The notes: generated from the sequence alone by a model not told the origin. A stretch of DNA of 36,562 bases from Oscillospiraceae bacterium (GCA_021200775.1 JAJQGB010000014.1:1-36562); one strand, 5' to 3'; shown: positions 23,101 to 31,089, counted from the first letter of the stretch. Numbers and translations: made by a program.

Positions 23101-24318
23101 TTGCTCAGTGAGAAGCAGAAAAAGATTTTTGCATTTGCGGAGTCCGACTATGATGCCCTCATCTGCGACGGTGCAATCCGTTCCGGAAAAACGTCGATTA
23201 TGACGGTTGCGTTTGTCGACTGGGCGATGGCGAATTTCTCGGGACAGCGGTTCGGAATCTGCGGGAAGACTGCCGACGGTGCGGTCAAAAACATTGTACT
23301 ACCGTTCATGTCGATGAGCTACTCGAAGAAGTATCGGATTAAGTGGAAGCCGTCCTCAAAAGTGATGGAGGTCTCGGACGGGAGAACAAGAAACCTTTTC
23401 GAGGTCTTCGGCGGGAAGGACGAATCGAGCTTCATGCTGATTCAGGGAAGAACCTTTGCGGGAGCGCTCATCGACGAGGTGGCGCTTATGCCGAAGTCGT
23501 TTGTTTCGCAGGCGGTGGCGAGATGCTCGGTTGAGGGCTCGAAGCTCTGGTTTTCCTGCAATCCCGGCTCTCCCGAGCACTGGTTTTACCGTGAGTGGAT
23601 TCTGAAAGCTGACGAGAGAAACATTCTCTATCTGCATTTTAAGCTGGAGGACAACCCGTCGCTTTCAAAACGCATTATAGAGCGCTACAAGAGCTACTAC
23701 TCGGGTGCTTTCTATGAAAGATACATCGAGGGCAGATGGGTTCTGGCGGAGGGACTGGTCTACGAAATGTGTGAAGAATACTTCACAGACGAGGTCCCGA
23801 TGTGCGGAGAATATTACATTTCCTGCGACTATGGGACGATGAATCCCTGTTCGATGGGGCTGTGGTGTTTGAAGGACGGCGTCGCTACGAGAATTTCGGA
23901 GTACTATTACGACGGCAGAGCGGAGAAGAAGCAGTTGACGGATGAAGACTACTACCTTGCGCTTGAAGCGCTTGCGGGGGATTATCCCATAAAATATGTG
24001 ATAGTAGACCCGTCGGCTTCGAGCTTCATAACGCTGATTCGCAAGCGAGGGCGGTTCAGAGTCAAGAAGGCGGACAACGACGTGATGAACGGAATCCGCC
24101 TGACGGCTGGGTTCCTGAAATCTGGGAAGCTGAAGATTCACCGCTGCTGTAAAAACGCTATCCGGGAGTTTTCGCTCTACCGTTGGGACGACAAGTCCGG
24201 AAACGACAAAGTTGTGAAAGAATTTGACCATGCGATGGACGAGATAAGATACTTCTCGGCAACGATTTTGGCAAAGAAAAGAAATGAAAATGAGTTCACG
24301 GGACTCAGGCTACTTTAA
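23101..24318 (+). CDS. phage terminase large subunit (PBSX-like)
   Basis: A 405-residue packaging motor. The ATPase domain has the Walker A-like CDGAIRSGKTS (22-32) and Walker B GALIDE (121-126). The C-terminal RNase H-like nuclease has the acidic residues expected: Asp243 in CDYGTMNP, Asp303 in VDPSAS and Asp376/380 in FDHAMDE. It would cut DNA and pump it into proheads through the portal. TTG at 23101 with GGGAGG seven bases upstream is the chosen start. All key residues are present, so the enzyme looks functional rather than decayed. The portal gene follows 12 bases later. Confidence 0.93.
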   Translation: MLSEKQKKIFAFAESDYDALICDGAIRSGKTSIMTVAFVDWAMANFSGQRFGICGKTADGAVKNIVLPFMSMSYSKKYRIKWKPSSKVMEVSDGRTRNLFEVFGGKDESSFMLIQGRTFAGALIDEVALMPKSFVSQAVARCSVEGSKLWFSCNPGSPEHWFYREWILKADERNILYLHFKLEDNPSLSKRIIERYKSYYSGAFYERYIEGRWVLAEGLVYEMCEEYFTDEVPMCGEYYISCDYGTMNPCSMGLWCLKDGVATRISEYYYDGRAEKKQLTDEDYYLALEALAGDYPIKYVIVDPSASSFITLIRKRGRFRVKKADNDVMNGIRLTAGFLKSGKLKIHRCCKNAIREFSLYRWDDKSGNDKVVKEFDHAMDEIRYFSATILAKKRNENEFTGLRLL

Positions 24319-24330
24319 GAAGGGAGAAAT

Positions 24331-25620
24331 ATGTTTACATATCAGGATTTAGAAAAGGCAAAGAAAGGTGAAAAAGAAGAGAAAGAGTTTTTGATGAGTG
24401 CAGTTGCGGACTATAAGCTCTCGAAGACCTATCGGGACACGCTCGACGCCCTTGCCTACTGGCGGAACGAGAACCCGACCATCTCGAAATACCGGAAACT
24501 ACTCTACACCGTTTCGGGAAGAGCCGTTCCGGATAACTACTCGGCGAACTATCGCCTTGCATCGAACGTCTACTTCCGGTTCGTGACCCAGACGGTTCAG
24601 TATCTTCTCGGGTATGGCGCCCGGTTTGAGAACCCGGAGACGAAAAGACTTCTCGGCGGAGACTCTTTCGACCACGCATTGCAGGAGGCTCTGACGGATG
24701 CTTTGAATGGCGGCGTTGCTTATGGATTTATGAACTACGACCGTGTTGAGATTTTCAGGGCGGAGGAGTTCCTGCCGCTTTACGACGAGGAAACGGGCGA
24801 GCTGAAAGCCGGAATCCGGTTCTGGCAGTTGGACGCCAGCAAGCCGCTTCGGCTCACGCTTTTTGAGGTTGACGGCTACACCGAATATATCAGGCGCCGT
24901 GGCGAAGAGATTTCCGTTATGAAGCCGAAAAGGGCATATAAGCAGGTAGTTATCAAATCTGAATATCAGGACGAAGTCGTCAGTGATGAGAACTACCCGA
25001 GACTTCCGATAGTTCCGCTTTATTCCCCGAGAAAGCAGTCGGGGATTGTGGGACTGAGGCGGCAGATTGACTGCTACGACCTCATCGAATCGGGTTTTGC
25101 GAACGACATCGACGACGCTTCGATGATTTACTGGACGATTTCCAACGCAGGAGGAATGGACGACGTCGACCTTGCACGCTTCGTCGAGCACATGAAGACG
25201 GTTAAGGCGGCGGTCATCGAGGACGACGGCGCACAGGCTGAGTCCCACACGACCGAAGTTCCCTATGCAAGCCGTGAAGCGATGCTGACAAGGCTTGAAA
25301 ACGAGATGTACCGTGATTTCATGGTTCTGAATCTCGATTCCGTCTCCGGCGGCAACTCGACCGCAACGGCAATCAAGGCGGCATACGAGCCGATGAATCT
25401 CTATTCAAACATGCTCGAATATGCGGTTCTCAGATTCGTTCACGGGCTCTTGGAACTATTAGGCGTCTCCGACACCTGCACGTTCAAGCGAGACACCATC
25501 GTCAACGAGTACGAAAAGGCTCAGACGGAAAGGGAACGAGTCGAAACAGCACTACTTTTAAGAGGGCTCTTCGACGACGAAACAATCAAGGCACTGTGTG
25601 CGGAAGCACTGGGCATCTGA
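24331..25620 (+). CDS. phage portal protein (SPP1 gp6-like)
   Basis: A 429-residue portal. The N-terminal part has YRKLLYTVSGRAVPDNYSAN and FVTQTVQYLLGYG, typical of SPP1-type portals, and the middle reads LRRQIDCYDLIESGFANDIDDA. The C-terminal helical part, NSTATAIKAAYEPMNLYSNM, matches the long tunnel and crown helices. Portals form the 12-fold ring at one capsid vertex. ATG at 24331 with AAGGGAG upstream. The stop is followed immediately by a host-type intergenic repeat, so the usual close link to the scaffold gene is broken. Confidence 0.92.
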   Translation: MFTYQDLEKAKKGEKEEKEFLMSAVADYKLSKTYRDTLDALAYWRNENPTISKYRKLLYTVSGRAVPDNYSANYRLASNVYFRFVTQTVQYLLGYGARFENPETKRLLGGDSFDHALQEALTDALNGGVAYGFMNYDRVEIFRAEEFLPLYDEETGELKAGIRFWQLDASKPLRLTLFEVDGYTEYIRRRGEEISVMKPKRAYKQVVIKSEYQDEVVSDENYPRLPIVPLYSPRKQSGIVGLRRQIDCYDLIESGFANDIDDASMIYWTISNAGGMDDVDLARFVEHMKTVKAAVIEDDGAQAESHTTEVPYASREAMLTRLENEMYRDFMVLNLDSVSGGNSTATAIKAAYEPMNLYSNMLEYAVLRFVHGLLELLGVSDTCTFKRDTIVNEYEKAQTERERVETALLLRGLFDDETIKALCAEALGI

Positions 25621-25761
25621 AACCCCTCCGGCGCTTCGCGCCACCTCCCCTTTCAGGGGAGGCTATGACTGCCTTTTTCAAGGCTTTTGAGAGAGCTAAT
25701 AAAAGCCTCCCCCGAAGGGGGAGGGGGACCGCCGGCGAAGCCGGTGGTGGAGGGGTTTCCG
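25619..25761. repeat. intergenic repeat with inverted ends, copy inside the phage-like block
   Basis: Begins GAAACCCCTCCGGCGCTTCG, which overlaps the portal stop, and ends GGAGGGGTTTCCG. Internal hairpins include GGCGC/GCGCC, CTCCCC..GGGGAG and CCGCCGG/CCGGTGG. Length 143. It belongs to the same family as the copies at 33629-33789 and 34215-34360 in housekeeping sequence. Confidence 0.85.
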
Positions 25762-25794
25762 TATAAAAGAATCTATACGAGAAAGGAAAGAAAA

Positions 25795-26343
25795 ATGGCA
25801 CTAACAAGAAGAATGCTCAGGGAAATGGGCATTACGGGTGAAAATGCGGATGCGATTTTCAACGCTCACTGGGAGACGGTCGAGGCTCTTAAAGGCTTCA
25901 AAGCCGAAGCGGAGAAGCTGACCGGTCTGACAGAAGAGCTTGATAACGCTAAGAATTCGCTTGCAGAGTATCAGACAAAATTCGAGGCGATTGACAGAGA
26001 GAAGTCGGTGCAGGCTAAGAAGCAGGCAGTGACGGAAATGTTAAGGGAACTTCACATTCCGGAGGATTGTGTGAACCCTATTTTACAAGTCACGGATTTT
26101 GACAAGATTGAACTCTCGGAAAACGGAGGTCTTTCGGACGAAGAATCTGTCAGAAGCGGCATTATGTCGCTCTGGTCGGGGTTCATTCCGAAAAGATATC
26201 TTTACGGCGCAGAGACGGCGACTCCTCCCGTAAATTCATCCGACAGAGGCTACAGGGCGGAAGATATAAGAAGAATGTCCTCCCGGGAAATCAACGAAAA
26301 CTACCAGGCGATTAAGCAGTCGCTTGGAACACACTTTGACTAA
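25795..26343 (+). CDS. phage scaffold-like protein
   Basis: A 182-residue, largely helical acidic protein. Residues 25-85 look like a coiled coil (EAEKLTGLTEELDNAKNSL). It lies between portal and major capsid genes, the classic place for a scaffold that shapes the prohead. ATG 25795 is chosen because AGAAAGGAAAG precedes it; the frame is open 108 bases further left, but that extension is the intergenic repeat. No protease gene is present, so the scaffold would have to leave uncleaved, as in P22-like assembly. The function is inferred from size, helices and position. Confidence 0.75.
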   Translation: MALTRRMLREMGITGENADAIFNAHWETVEALKGFKAEAEKLTGLTEELDNAKNSLAEYQTKFEAIDREKSVQAKKQAVTEMLRELHIPEDCVNPILQVTDFDKIELSENGGLSDEESVRSGIMSLWSGFIPKRYLYGAETATPPVNSSDRGYRAEDIRRMSSREINENYQAIKQSLGTHFD

Positions 26344-26363
26344 AAAGAAAGGAAAGAAAAATT

Positions 26364-27203
26364 ATGGCAGTATCTACATTCATCCCCGAACTCTGGAGCG
26401 CAAGACTCCTTAACGCACTCGACAAGGTTCACGTGGCGGCTTCGCTCGTCAACCGTGACTATGAGGGCGAAATCAAGCAGTGCGGCTCTTCGGTTCACAT
26501 CAACAGAATCGGCAACATCACCGTTTCCGACTTTGAAAGAGACTTTGACATCGACGACCCGGAGGTTCTCTCTACCGAGGATAGCGAGCTTGTCATCGAT
26601 ATGGCAAAGTACTTCAACTTCATGATTGACGACGTCGATGCGGCTCAGGCGGCAGGCGACCTTATGGACAAGGCTATGGAGAGAAGCGCATACGCTTTGA
26701 ACGACGTTGCGGATGCCTATATCCTTGAAACGCTTGCGGGCAGTGTCCCTTCGGAGAACACAATCGGCGAGGACGCTCCCATCGCTCTGACAGCCGACAA
26801 CGTCTACAGCTACATCGTGAAGCTTCGCCTGATTTTGGACAAGAACAACGTCCCTCACGACGGCAGAACCATAGTTATGCCTCCGGACGTCTATGCTCTT
26901 CTCCTGCAGGATTCGAGATTCACCGGCTCCGGCACTCTCGGAGAAGAGACCACAAGAAGCGGCTTCATCGGCAGAATCGCAGGATTCGACATCTTCGAGT
27001 CGAACAACTGCTATCAGGAAGGCGGCGCTTATTGCGTCACGGCACAGGTTCCCTCTGCCTGCACCTATGCGGAGCAGATTTTGGAAACCACTGCTTACCG
27101 TCCCGAAAAGAGATTCGCCGACGCCGTCAAGGGTCTTCACGTCTACGGCGCAAAGGTCACCAATCCCGAACAGATTGCATTGCTCAACTGCACGGTAGAT
27201 TGA
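26364..27203 (+). CDS. phage major capsid protein
   Basis: A 279-residue protein with the features of P22-type coat-like capsid proteins: an N-terminal PELWSARLLNALDKV segment, a middle YFNFMIDDVDAAQAAGDLMD, then DNNVPHDGRTIVMPPDVYALL-like text and a C-terminal YRPEKRFADAVKGLHVYGAKV. Such proteins build the icosahedral shell. The start ATG 26364 is preceded by AAAGGAAAG. The frame is intact. A strong hairpin follows, as is common after capsid genes. The identification rests on context plus the general pattern; the exact capsid subfamily is uncertain. Confidence 0.85.
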   Translation: MAVSTFIPELWSARLLNALDKVHVAASLVNRDYEGEIKQCGSSVHINRIGNITVSDFERDFDIDDPEVLSTEDSELVIDMAKYFNFMIDDVDAAQAAGDLMDKAMERSAYALNDVADAYILETLAGSVPSENTIGEDAPIALTADNVYSYIVKLRLILDKNNVPHDGRTIVMPPDVYALLLQDSRFTGSGTLGEETTRSGFIGRIAGFDIFESNNCYQEGGAYCVTAQVPSACTYAEQILETTAYRPEKRFADAVKGLHVYGAKVTNPEQIALLNCTVD

Positions 27204-27213
27204 ATCTAGGCTA

Positions 27214-27238
27214 GGATGGGGAGCAGGTCTCCCCATCC
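27214..27238 (+). terminator. strong hairpin after the capsid gene
   Basis: GGATGGGGAG (27214-27223) and CTCCCCATCC (27229-27238) form a perfect 10-bp stem with a 5-base loop. No T-run follows, so it probably attenuates or stabilises rather than stops transcription, giving more capsid than downstream product. Confidence 0.6.
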
Positions 27239-27268
27239 CTGATGCAAAGAGAATGAAAGGAGAAAAGC

Positions 27269-27667
27269 ATGATTGAAACCGTTTGCAGGCATATAAAAAA
27301 CTACTTCATTTCCTCTGTTCACCCGGGGAAGTTCACGATTTCGGGCGGACAGGTTATAGATACAGATTTCATGCGGGACGGCTATTACCTCATCTGGGGA
27401 AGCCGGTATAACGACGGAGTTCACCTCTATCCCGATGATTCACTTACGGATGAAGAGTTCTCGGGAGACATCGCACTCATGGACCCTCCGGAGGAGTTCC
27501 TGACAATCTGCTCGGAGATTTCTGAATATCTTGATTCCGATATGGCTTCGCCTTCGCCCTATAAAAAAGAAAGCTTCGGCGGATATTCCTATGAAAGGGA
27601 AGACTCTGATTCCAGCAACTGGCAGAAGGTATTTGCGAGTCGGCTTAATCAGTGGAGGAAGATATAA
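27269..27667 (+). CDS. head-tail connector-like protein
   Basis: A 132-residue acidic protein located directly after the capsid gene, the usual place of the head-completion (adaptor) protein. The readable parts (ISGGQVIDTDFMRDGYYLIW, then SEISEYLDSDMASPSPYKKE) match no family I can name with certainty, so the role is inferred from size and position. ATG 27269 has GAAAGGAG upstream. The stop codon overlaps the start of the next gene (TAATG), so the two are co-translated. Confidence 0.6.
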   Translation: MIETVCRHIKNYFISSVHPGKFTISGGQVIDTDFMRDGYYLIWGSRYNDGVHLYPDDSLTDEEFSGDIALMDPPEEFLTICSEISEYLDSDMASPSPYKKESFGGYSYEREDSDSSNWQKVFASRLNQWRKI

Positions 27668-28377
27668 TGAGCCTTATAGACCTGTTTTCGACGCAGTTTA
27701 CAAAACTCACCGTCACAACCGAAACCGATTCAGATGGCAACAGTGTCACGAGCTACTCGGGCGGCGAGAGCTTTTCGGGAGCGCTGGTACTCAGCAGTTC
27801 TTCTGAGGAGGATTCCCGACTTGTCAGGAAGTATACGCTTACTGTTTCGCCGGATTTGAGTTTGTCCTATGGCGACATCATCCGGCGGGATTCGGACGGA
27901 AGTCTCTTTCAAATCACCGGCGAGAGCACAGAAAAGTCTCCCGAGATGGCGACTTTCTCCTTCAAACAGTTTGTCGCCGAGGACTATGAGGGCTCGACTT
28001 CGACGTCCGGCTCGCTTGTCGTGACAGACGGAAGCTCGACGGTAGTCATTCCTCTTGGAACCGACTACAGCATTGCAAAATCGAGAATCGGGAGCTCAGC
28101 TACTTCGGCAAGCGGAAGGACGGTCTTGGACGTAACCGGAAGTAAAGTTACTCTCAGCGTCGGCGAGGTGAAGCTTTCAAAGACAATGCTTGAAATATTC
28201 ATATCGATGATTGAAGCTTCGCCGTTTCTGAGTGTTACATACCCGGACATTTCGGGAAGCGTCACTGCGGATTTTCTCTTTGACATTCCGAAAGTGACAG
28301 CTTATGAATTTGACGACGAAGGAGTCAGCGACTGGTACGAAATCAAAATAACGGCAACGGGAAGGGAAGTGGAGTAA
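27667..28377 (+). CDS. two-part structural protein, possible head-closure plus tail module
   Basis: A 236-residue protein. The N-terminal half (1-105) is a small beta-rich unit (FTKLTVTTETDSDGNSVTSY, then SYGDIIRRDSDGSLFQITG), similar in layout to head-closure proteins. After a Ser/Thr-rich linker (about 106-125), a second beta-rich unit (residues 125-236) follows that resembles tail proteins in character. ATG 27667 with GTGGAGGAA upstream; an earlier GTG would include the ribosome site. A fusion of closure and tail functions would fit the missing tail genes, but this is inference from position and pattern. Confidence 0.5.
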   Translation: MSLIDLFSTQFTKLTVTTETDSDGNSVTSYSGGESFSGALVLSSSSEEDSRLVRKYTLTVSPDLSLSYGDIIRRDSDGSLFQITGESTEKSPEMATFSFKQFVAEDYEGSTSTSGSLVVTDGSSTVVIPLGTDYSIAKSRIGSSATSASGRTVLDVTGSKVTLSVGEVKLSKTMLEIFISMIEASPFLSVTYPDISGSVTADFLFDIPKVTAYEFDDEGVSDWYEIKITATGREVE

Positions 28378-29421
28378 GTGAAGAGTTATTCAAGCGACTA
28401 TAACCCTGACAGCGATGTAAGGGAAGTCGGAGTCAAGATAGAATTTTTAGGAGACTATTCGGGACTTACGCTCGAAACTGAGGACATCATCAGCATGGAG
28501 CTCACCGAAGGACTCGACATCACCTGCGAGAGCTTCCCTTCGAGGTCTATGAAGCTGAAAGCCATCGACAGCTTAGGGCTCTCGTTTGCGACGATGGAGA
28601 CCGATTATGTCGGTGCCCGGTTTGAAGCGTATGTGGGCATTGGCGGCGAATATGTCAGCGTCGGGAAGTACTACATCGACGAAATCGACACTCCCGACCT
28701 GGGACTGACTGTCAGCATAGTGGCGTCCGACAGAGTCAAGACCTATATGGACAAGTACATGACGGGACTATATACAAGCTCGGCTATCAGTATGTCTACA
28801 CTTATTGCTTCGCCGTCGGGAGCTCTTTCGGGAATAGACACATATTGCGACTCGGAAACCCTCGGGGCGATGGTATTTCCAAACATGCTGACAACGGTTG
28901 ATTCTCAGAGGAATTGCCTTCTTAAGCTTGCTCAGGCGGCAGGAATGGCGTCTGTCTGGGTTGACAGGGACGGAGTAGTCCACATCGAGCGACTTCCGAT
29001 TCAGACCGGATATGTTGCGACGATTACATCCGACAGCGTTCTTGACTATTCGGGACTTACTCTCGGGAGCCACACCGACTATGTCGAGATAACCGGCGAA
29101 AATTCGGGAGAAGAGTTCGGAGCAACCTGGGGAACATACACACGTGGATGCCTTGCGGAGTTTTTGGAGAACGACTTTGTCTATGCGCCGTATGCGCTGA
29201 TTGTCGCATGGAACTACTACGTGACGAAGAACCAGCGGTTCGAGCTCACACTCAAAACAAGGTGCAACCCGGCTCTTGAACCCGGGGATAGGCTTATGAT
29301 TTTAAAGCCGGACGGAAGCGAGATTGGCGAGTTTCTGCTCACATCTCAGACGATTCATTTTGACGAGGATGGACTCTGGGCGAAGCTCACACTCAACGCT
29401 CCTTCCCCGACCGATAACTAA
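28378..29421 (+). CDS. tail-tip/baseplate hub-like protein (XkdQ-like)
   Basis: A 347-residue protein with several beta domains. GVKIEFLGDYSGLTLETED opens it; the middle has YYIDEIDTPDLGLTVSIVASD followed by a helical AQAAGMASVWVDRDGVVHIERL; the C-terminal RFELTLKTRCNPALEPGDRL is typical of phage hub or XkdQ/gpD-like proteins that form the central tail tip. The GTG at 28378 abuts the previous stop, with GGGAAG eight bases upstream. It is the only obvious tail-type gene in the block. The call rests on general resemblance. Confidence 0.55.
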   Translation: MKSYSSDYNPDSDVREVGVKIEFLGDYSGLTLETEDIISMELTEGLDITCESFPSRSMKLKAIDSLGLSFATMETDYVGARFEAYVGIGGEYVSVGKYYIDEIDTPDLGLTVSIVASDRVKTYMDKYMTGLYTSSAISMSTLIASPSGALSGIDTYCDSETLGAMVFPNMLTTVDSQRNCLLKLAQAAGMASVWVDRDGVVHIERLPIQTGYVATITSDSVLDYSGLTLGSHTDYVEITGENSGEEFGATWGTYTRGCLAEFLENDFVYAPYALIVAWNYYVTKNQRFELTLKTRCNPALEPGDRLMILKPDGSEIGEFLLTSQTIHFDEDGLWAKLTLNAPSPTDN

Positions 29422-29430
29422 GGAGGCAGG

Positions 29431-29691
29431 ATGGCAGACATAATTATCAAATCGGCGTCGGTAATCTCGGCGCTGACCGTTGCGGCAGGGCTTGCAGTTT
29501 CAATCGTGAAGTGGTATCTCGGACAGAAAAAGCAGGCGGCGGAAATAGTCCGAATCAAGGAAGAGAACACTCTTATCTGCTTCGCACTCTCCGCCTGCCT
29601 GGACGGTCTGGGACAGCTTGGAGCCAATCACACCGTCACGACCGCCAAAGACAAGCTCGACAAGTATCTCAACCAGCAGGCTCACAGATAG
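29431..29691 (+). CDS. small membrane-anchored phage protein
   Basis: An 86-residue protein with one N-terminal hydrophobic helix (about 8-30, SVISALTVAAGLAVSIVKWYL), then a charged helical stretch and ANHTVTTAKDKLDKYLNQQ. Proteins of this form sit before holins and lysins in many Firmicutes phages and are of unknown function. ATG 29431 has AAGGAGG upstream. It could assist lysis. Confidence 0.65.
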   Translation: MADIIIKSASVISALTVAAGLAVSIVKWYLGQKKQAAEIVRIKEENTLICFALSACLDGLGQLGANHTVTTAKDKLDKYLNQQAHR

Positions 29692-29700
29692 GCTCTGGTT

Positions 29701-29955
29701 ATGAGAAAGGGAAAGAATAAAAAGCCTCTTGGAACGATAGACAAGATTTTAATCATTCTGGGAGGCTTTATGGGACTATTCACAATAGCGATGATTGTGA
29801 CATTTTATATAAAAGACGCCGTGCCGGATACCTTAATCACCTGCGTTATGGGTTGCAGTGGAGTTGAGGGAATCCTCACGGCGGCGATAACCATTTCAAA
29901 GCAGATTACAAGTGCAAAGAAAGATTCTGAAGAAGAACAGGAGGATTACAAATGA
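29701..29955 (+). CDS. holin-like membrane protein
   Basis: An 84-residue protein with two hydrophobic helices (about 13-36 and 44-66), a basic N-terminus (MRKGKNKKPLG) and an acidic charged tail (KKDSEEEQEDYK). This is the usual shape of a class II holin, which makes holes for the lysin. It overlaps the GH25 lysozyme start by 4 bases (ATGA). The upstream ribosome site is weak, so it may depend on coupling to the previous gene. Confidence 0.7.
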   Translation: MRKGKNKKPLGTIDKILIILGGFMGLFTIAMIVTFYIKDAVPDTLITCVMGCSGVEGILTAAITISKQITSAKKDSEEEQEDYK

Positions 29956-30587
29956 GCGAATACAAAGGAATCGATGTTTCAAAATATCAGTCGCCGGCGA
30001 AAATGGACTATGAGACACTGAAAAAGCTCGGCTACAGCTTCGTGATGGCGAAGGCAGGAAGCCTTAAAGCAAAGGATTCGGCGTTCGACACTCACTACAC
30101 GAAAGCCAGAGCCGCAGGGCTCTCGGTCGGGGCATATCTCTACAGCTACGCCACCACTGAAGAGGAAGCTTCAAAAGAAGCACAGCTTATGCTCTCGTGG
30201 ATAAAGGGCAAAAAGCTGACACATCCGATAGTCTACGACATCGAGGACGGCACGCAGAAGGCACTCGGAAAAGAGAAGTGCACAGACATAGCTCTTCGCT
30301 TCTTAACCGAAATCGAAGACGCCGGTTGCTATGCGATGGTCTATTCCTACGCAAATTTCATCAAGCACTATCTCGACATGGAAAGACTCAGACACTTCGA
30401 CGTCTGGCTCGCCTGCTACACGACTCTGGAAAGGCGCAAAGCCCTCTACCAGAACCCGATTCTAGGCATCTGGCAATACTCCTCCTCCGAAATCCTCCCG
30501 ACCGTCTACCCGTCCCGGCTCGACCAGGATGTGGCGTATAAGGATTACGCTAAGATAATCAAGGCGAAAGGGCTGAACGGAGTTTGA
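29952..30587 (+). CDS. GH25-family lysozyme (endolysin)
   Basis: A single-domain muramidase of 211 residues. The GH25 catalytic pattern is readable as Asp8 (YKGIDVSKYQ) and Asp96/Glu98 in IVYDIEDG, with GAYLYSYATTEEEA and the C-terminal GIWQYSSS also conserved. It cuts the beta-1,4 bond between MurNAc and GlcNAc. There is no signal peptide and no cell-wall binding repeat, so release would need the holin-like protein. ATG 29952 overlaps the previous gene by 4 bases. A terminator follows. Confidence 0.93.
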   Translation: MSEYKGIDVSKYQSPAKMDYETLKKLGYSFVMAKAGSLKAKDSAFDTHYTKARAAGLSVGAYLYSYATTEEEASKEAQLMLSWIKGKKLTHPIVYDIEDGTQKALGKEKCTDIALRFLTEIEDAGCYAMVYSYANFIKHYLDMERLRHFDVWLACYTTLERRKALYQNPILGIWQYSSSEILPTVYPSRLDQDVAYKDYAKIIKAKGLNGV

Positions 30588-30595
30588 AAACAAAG

Positions 30596-30623
30596 AAAGC
30601 TGTCCAAAAAGGCAGCTTTTTTT
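30596..30623 (+). terminator. terminator at the right end of the phage-like block
   Basis: AAAGCTG pairs with CAGCTTT, extended by CC/GG past a one-base bulge, and is followed by TTTTTTT. It ends the lysis operon 13 bases before the toxin promoter. Confidence 0.85.
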
Positions 30624-30635
30624 AGCGTTAATATG

Positions 30636-30664
30636 TTGACAAAAACCAAATTATTGTGTACAAT
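30636..30664 (+). promoter_or_regulatory. toxin mRNA promoter
   Basis: TTGACA (30636-30641), 17 bases, TACAAT (30659-30664). Transcription should start near 30671, giving a 5' UTR of about 134 bases before the peptide gene. Confidence 0.85.
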
Positions 30665-30804
30665 TGTTGTGACAGAGAAGTGAGAGTCAAAAGTAGGTAT
30701 ACATGCTTGCGACTCAATATGGTCGACCTCTTCCTGAGGAGCAGTTACTGCTCCGGTAGTTTCTGCTCCGCAGAGATTACATAAAATAAGGAGAGTCGAT
30801 AAAT

Positions 30805-30897
30805 ATGACAACTTCCGAAGTTTTATTGCTTCTCAGTTTAATATTTACGGTCGTTTTTAAGCTGTTCGACGTTTGGTCGAATGGGCAGAAAAAATAA
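30805..30897 (+). CDS. 30-residue hydrophobic type I toxin (holin-like toxin family)
   Basis: The peptide opens MTTSEVLLLLSLIFTVVF, a single membrane helix, and ends in the polar tail SNGQKK. This form (MT-x-E-hydrophobic-charged tail) is that of the TxpA/putative holin-like toxins of Firmicutes, which damage the membrane. The ribosome site AAGGAG lies 10 bases upstream of ATG 30805. In the 5' UTR CGACTC (30710-30715) can pair with GAGTCG (30793-30798), which partly covers the ribosome site. An antisense RNA from the opposite strand overlaps the 3' end. The locus sits just right of the phage-like block. Confidence 0.8.
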   Translation: MTTSEVLLLLSLIFTVVFKLFDVWSNGQKK

Positions 30898-31008
30898 CCG
30901 CCCCGCAACTTAGCTAAACAGGAACGGTCACCTTCCACCTTTGATACGGACTTGAATCCGTACACGTGAGGTTGACTCGGAACTGTTGGCACCAGTTCCG
31001 CTTCTCTG
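30888..31008 (-). ncRNA. antisense RNA antitoxin (RatA-like)
   Basis: From the perfect minus-strand promoter at 31015-31043, transcription would start near 31008 and run left across the 3' UTR and stop codon of the toxin gene. A terminator stem ACCGTTCC / GGGGCGGT (two G-U pairs), followed by TATTTTTT on the minus strand, would end it near 30888, about 120 bases long. Hairpins TACGGA/TCCGTA and GGAACTG/CAGTTCC lie within it. The ends are predicted, not measured. Confidence 0.75.
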
Positions 31009-31014
31009 TCACCT

Positions 31015-31043
31015 ATTATAACTCACAATCGCCGTTTTGTCAA
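31015..31043 (-). promoter_or_regulatory. antitoxin RNA promoter
   Basis: Minus-strand TTGACA (rc of 31038-31043), 17-base spacer, TATAAT (rc of 31015-31020), a perfect consensus and stronger than the toxin promoter, as expected if the antitoxin is kept in excess. Confidence 0.88.
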
Positions 31044-31054
31044 CGGCTTTTTTT
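31031..31054 (+). terminator. toxin mRNA terminator
   Basis: GCCGTT and AACGGC, followed by TTTTTTT. It physically overlaps the antitoxin -35 box, so the toxin message would be about 380 bases long. Confidence 0.8.
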
Positions 31055-31089
31055 GTTTCTTTAAAAAAAGTCTCGTTTCAAATTAGCTA

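Noticed and set aside
25687-25794. 36-codon N-terminal extension of the scaffold gene
   Set aside because: It is the translated right half of the intergenic repeat; the ribosome site is directly before ATG 25795.
26340-27236. 298-codon minus-strand open frame opposite the capsid gene
   Set aside because: Overlaps the capsid gene completely, has a biased composition and no motifs; a shadow frame.
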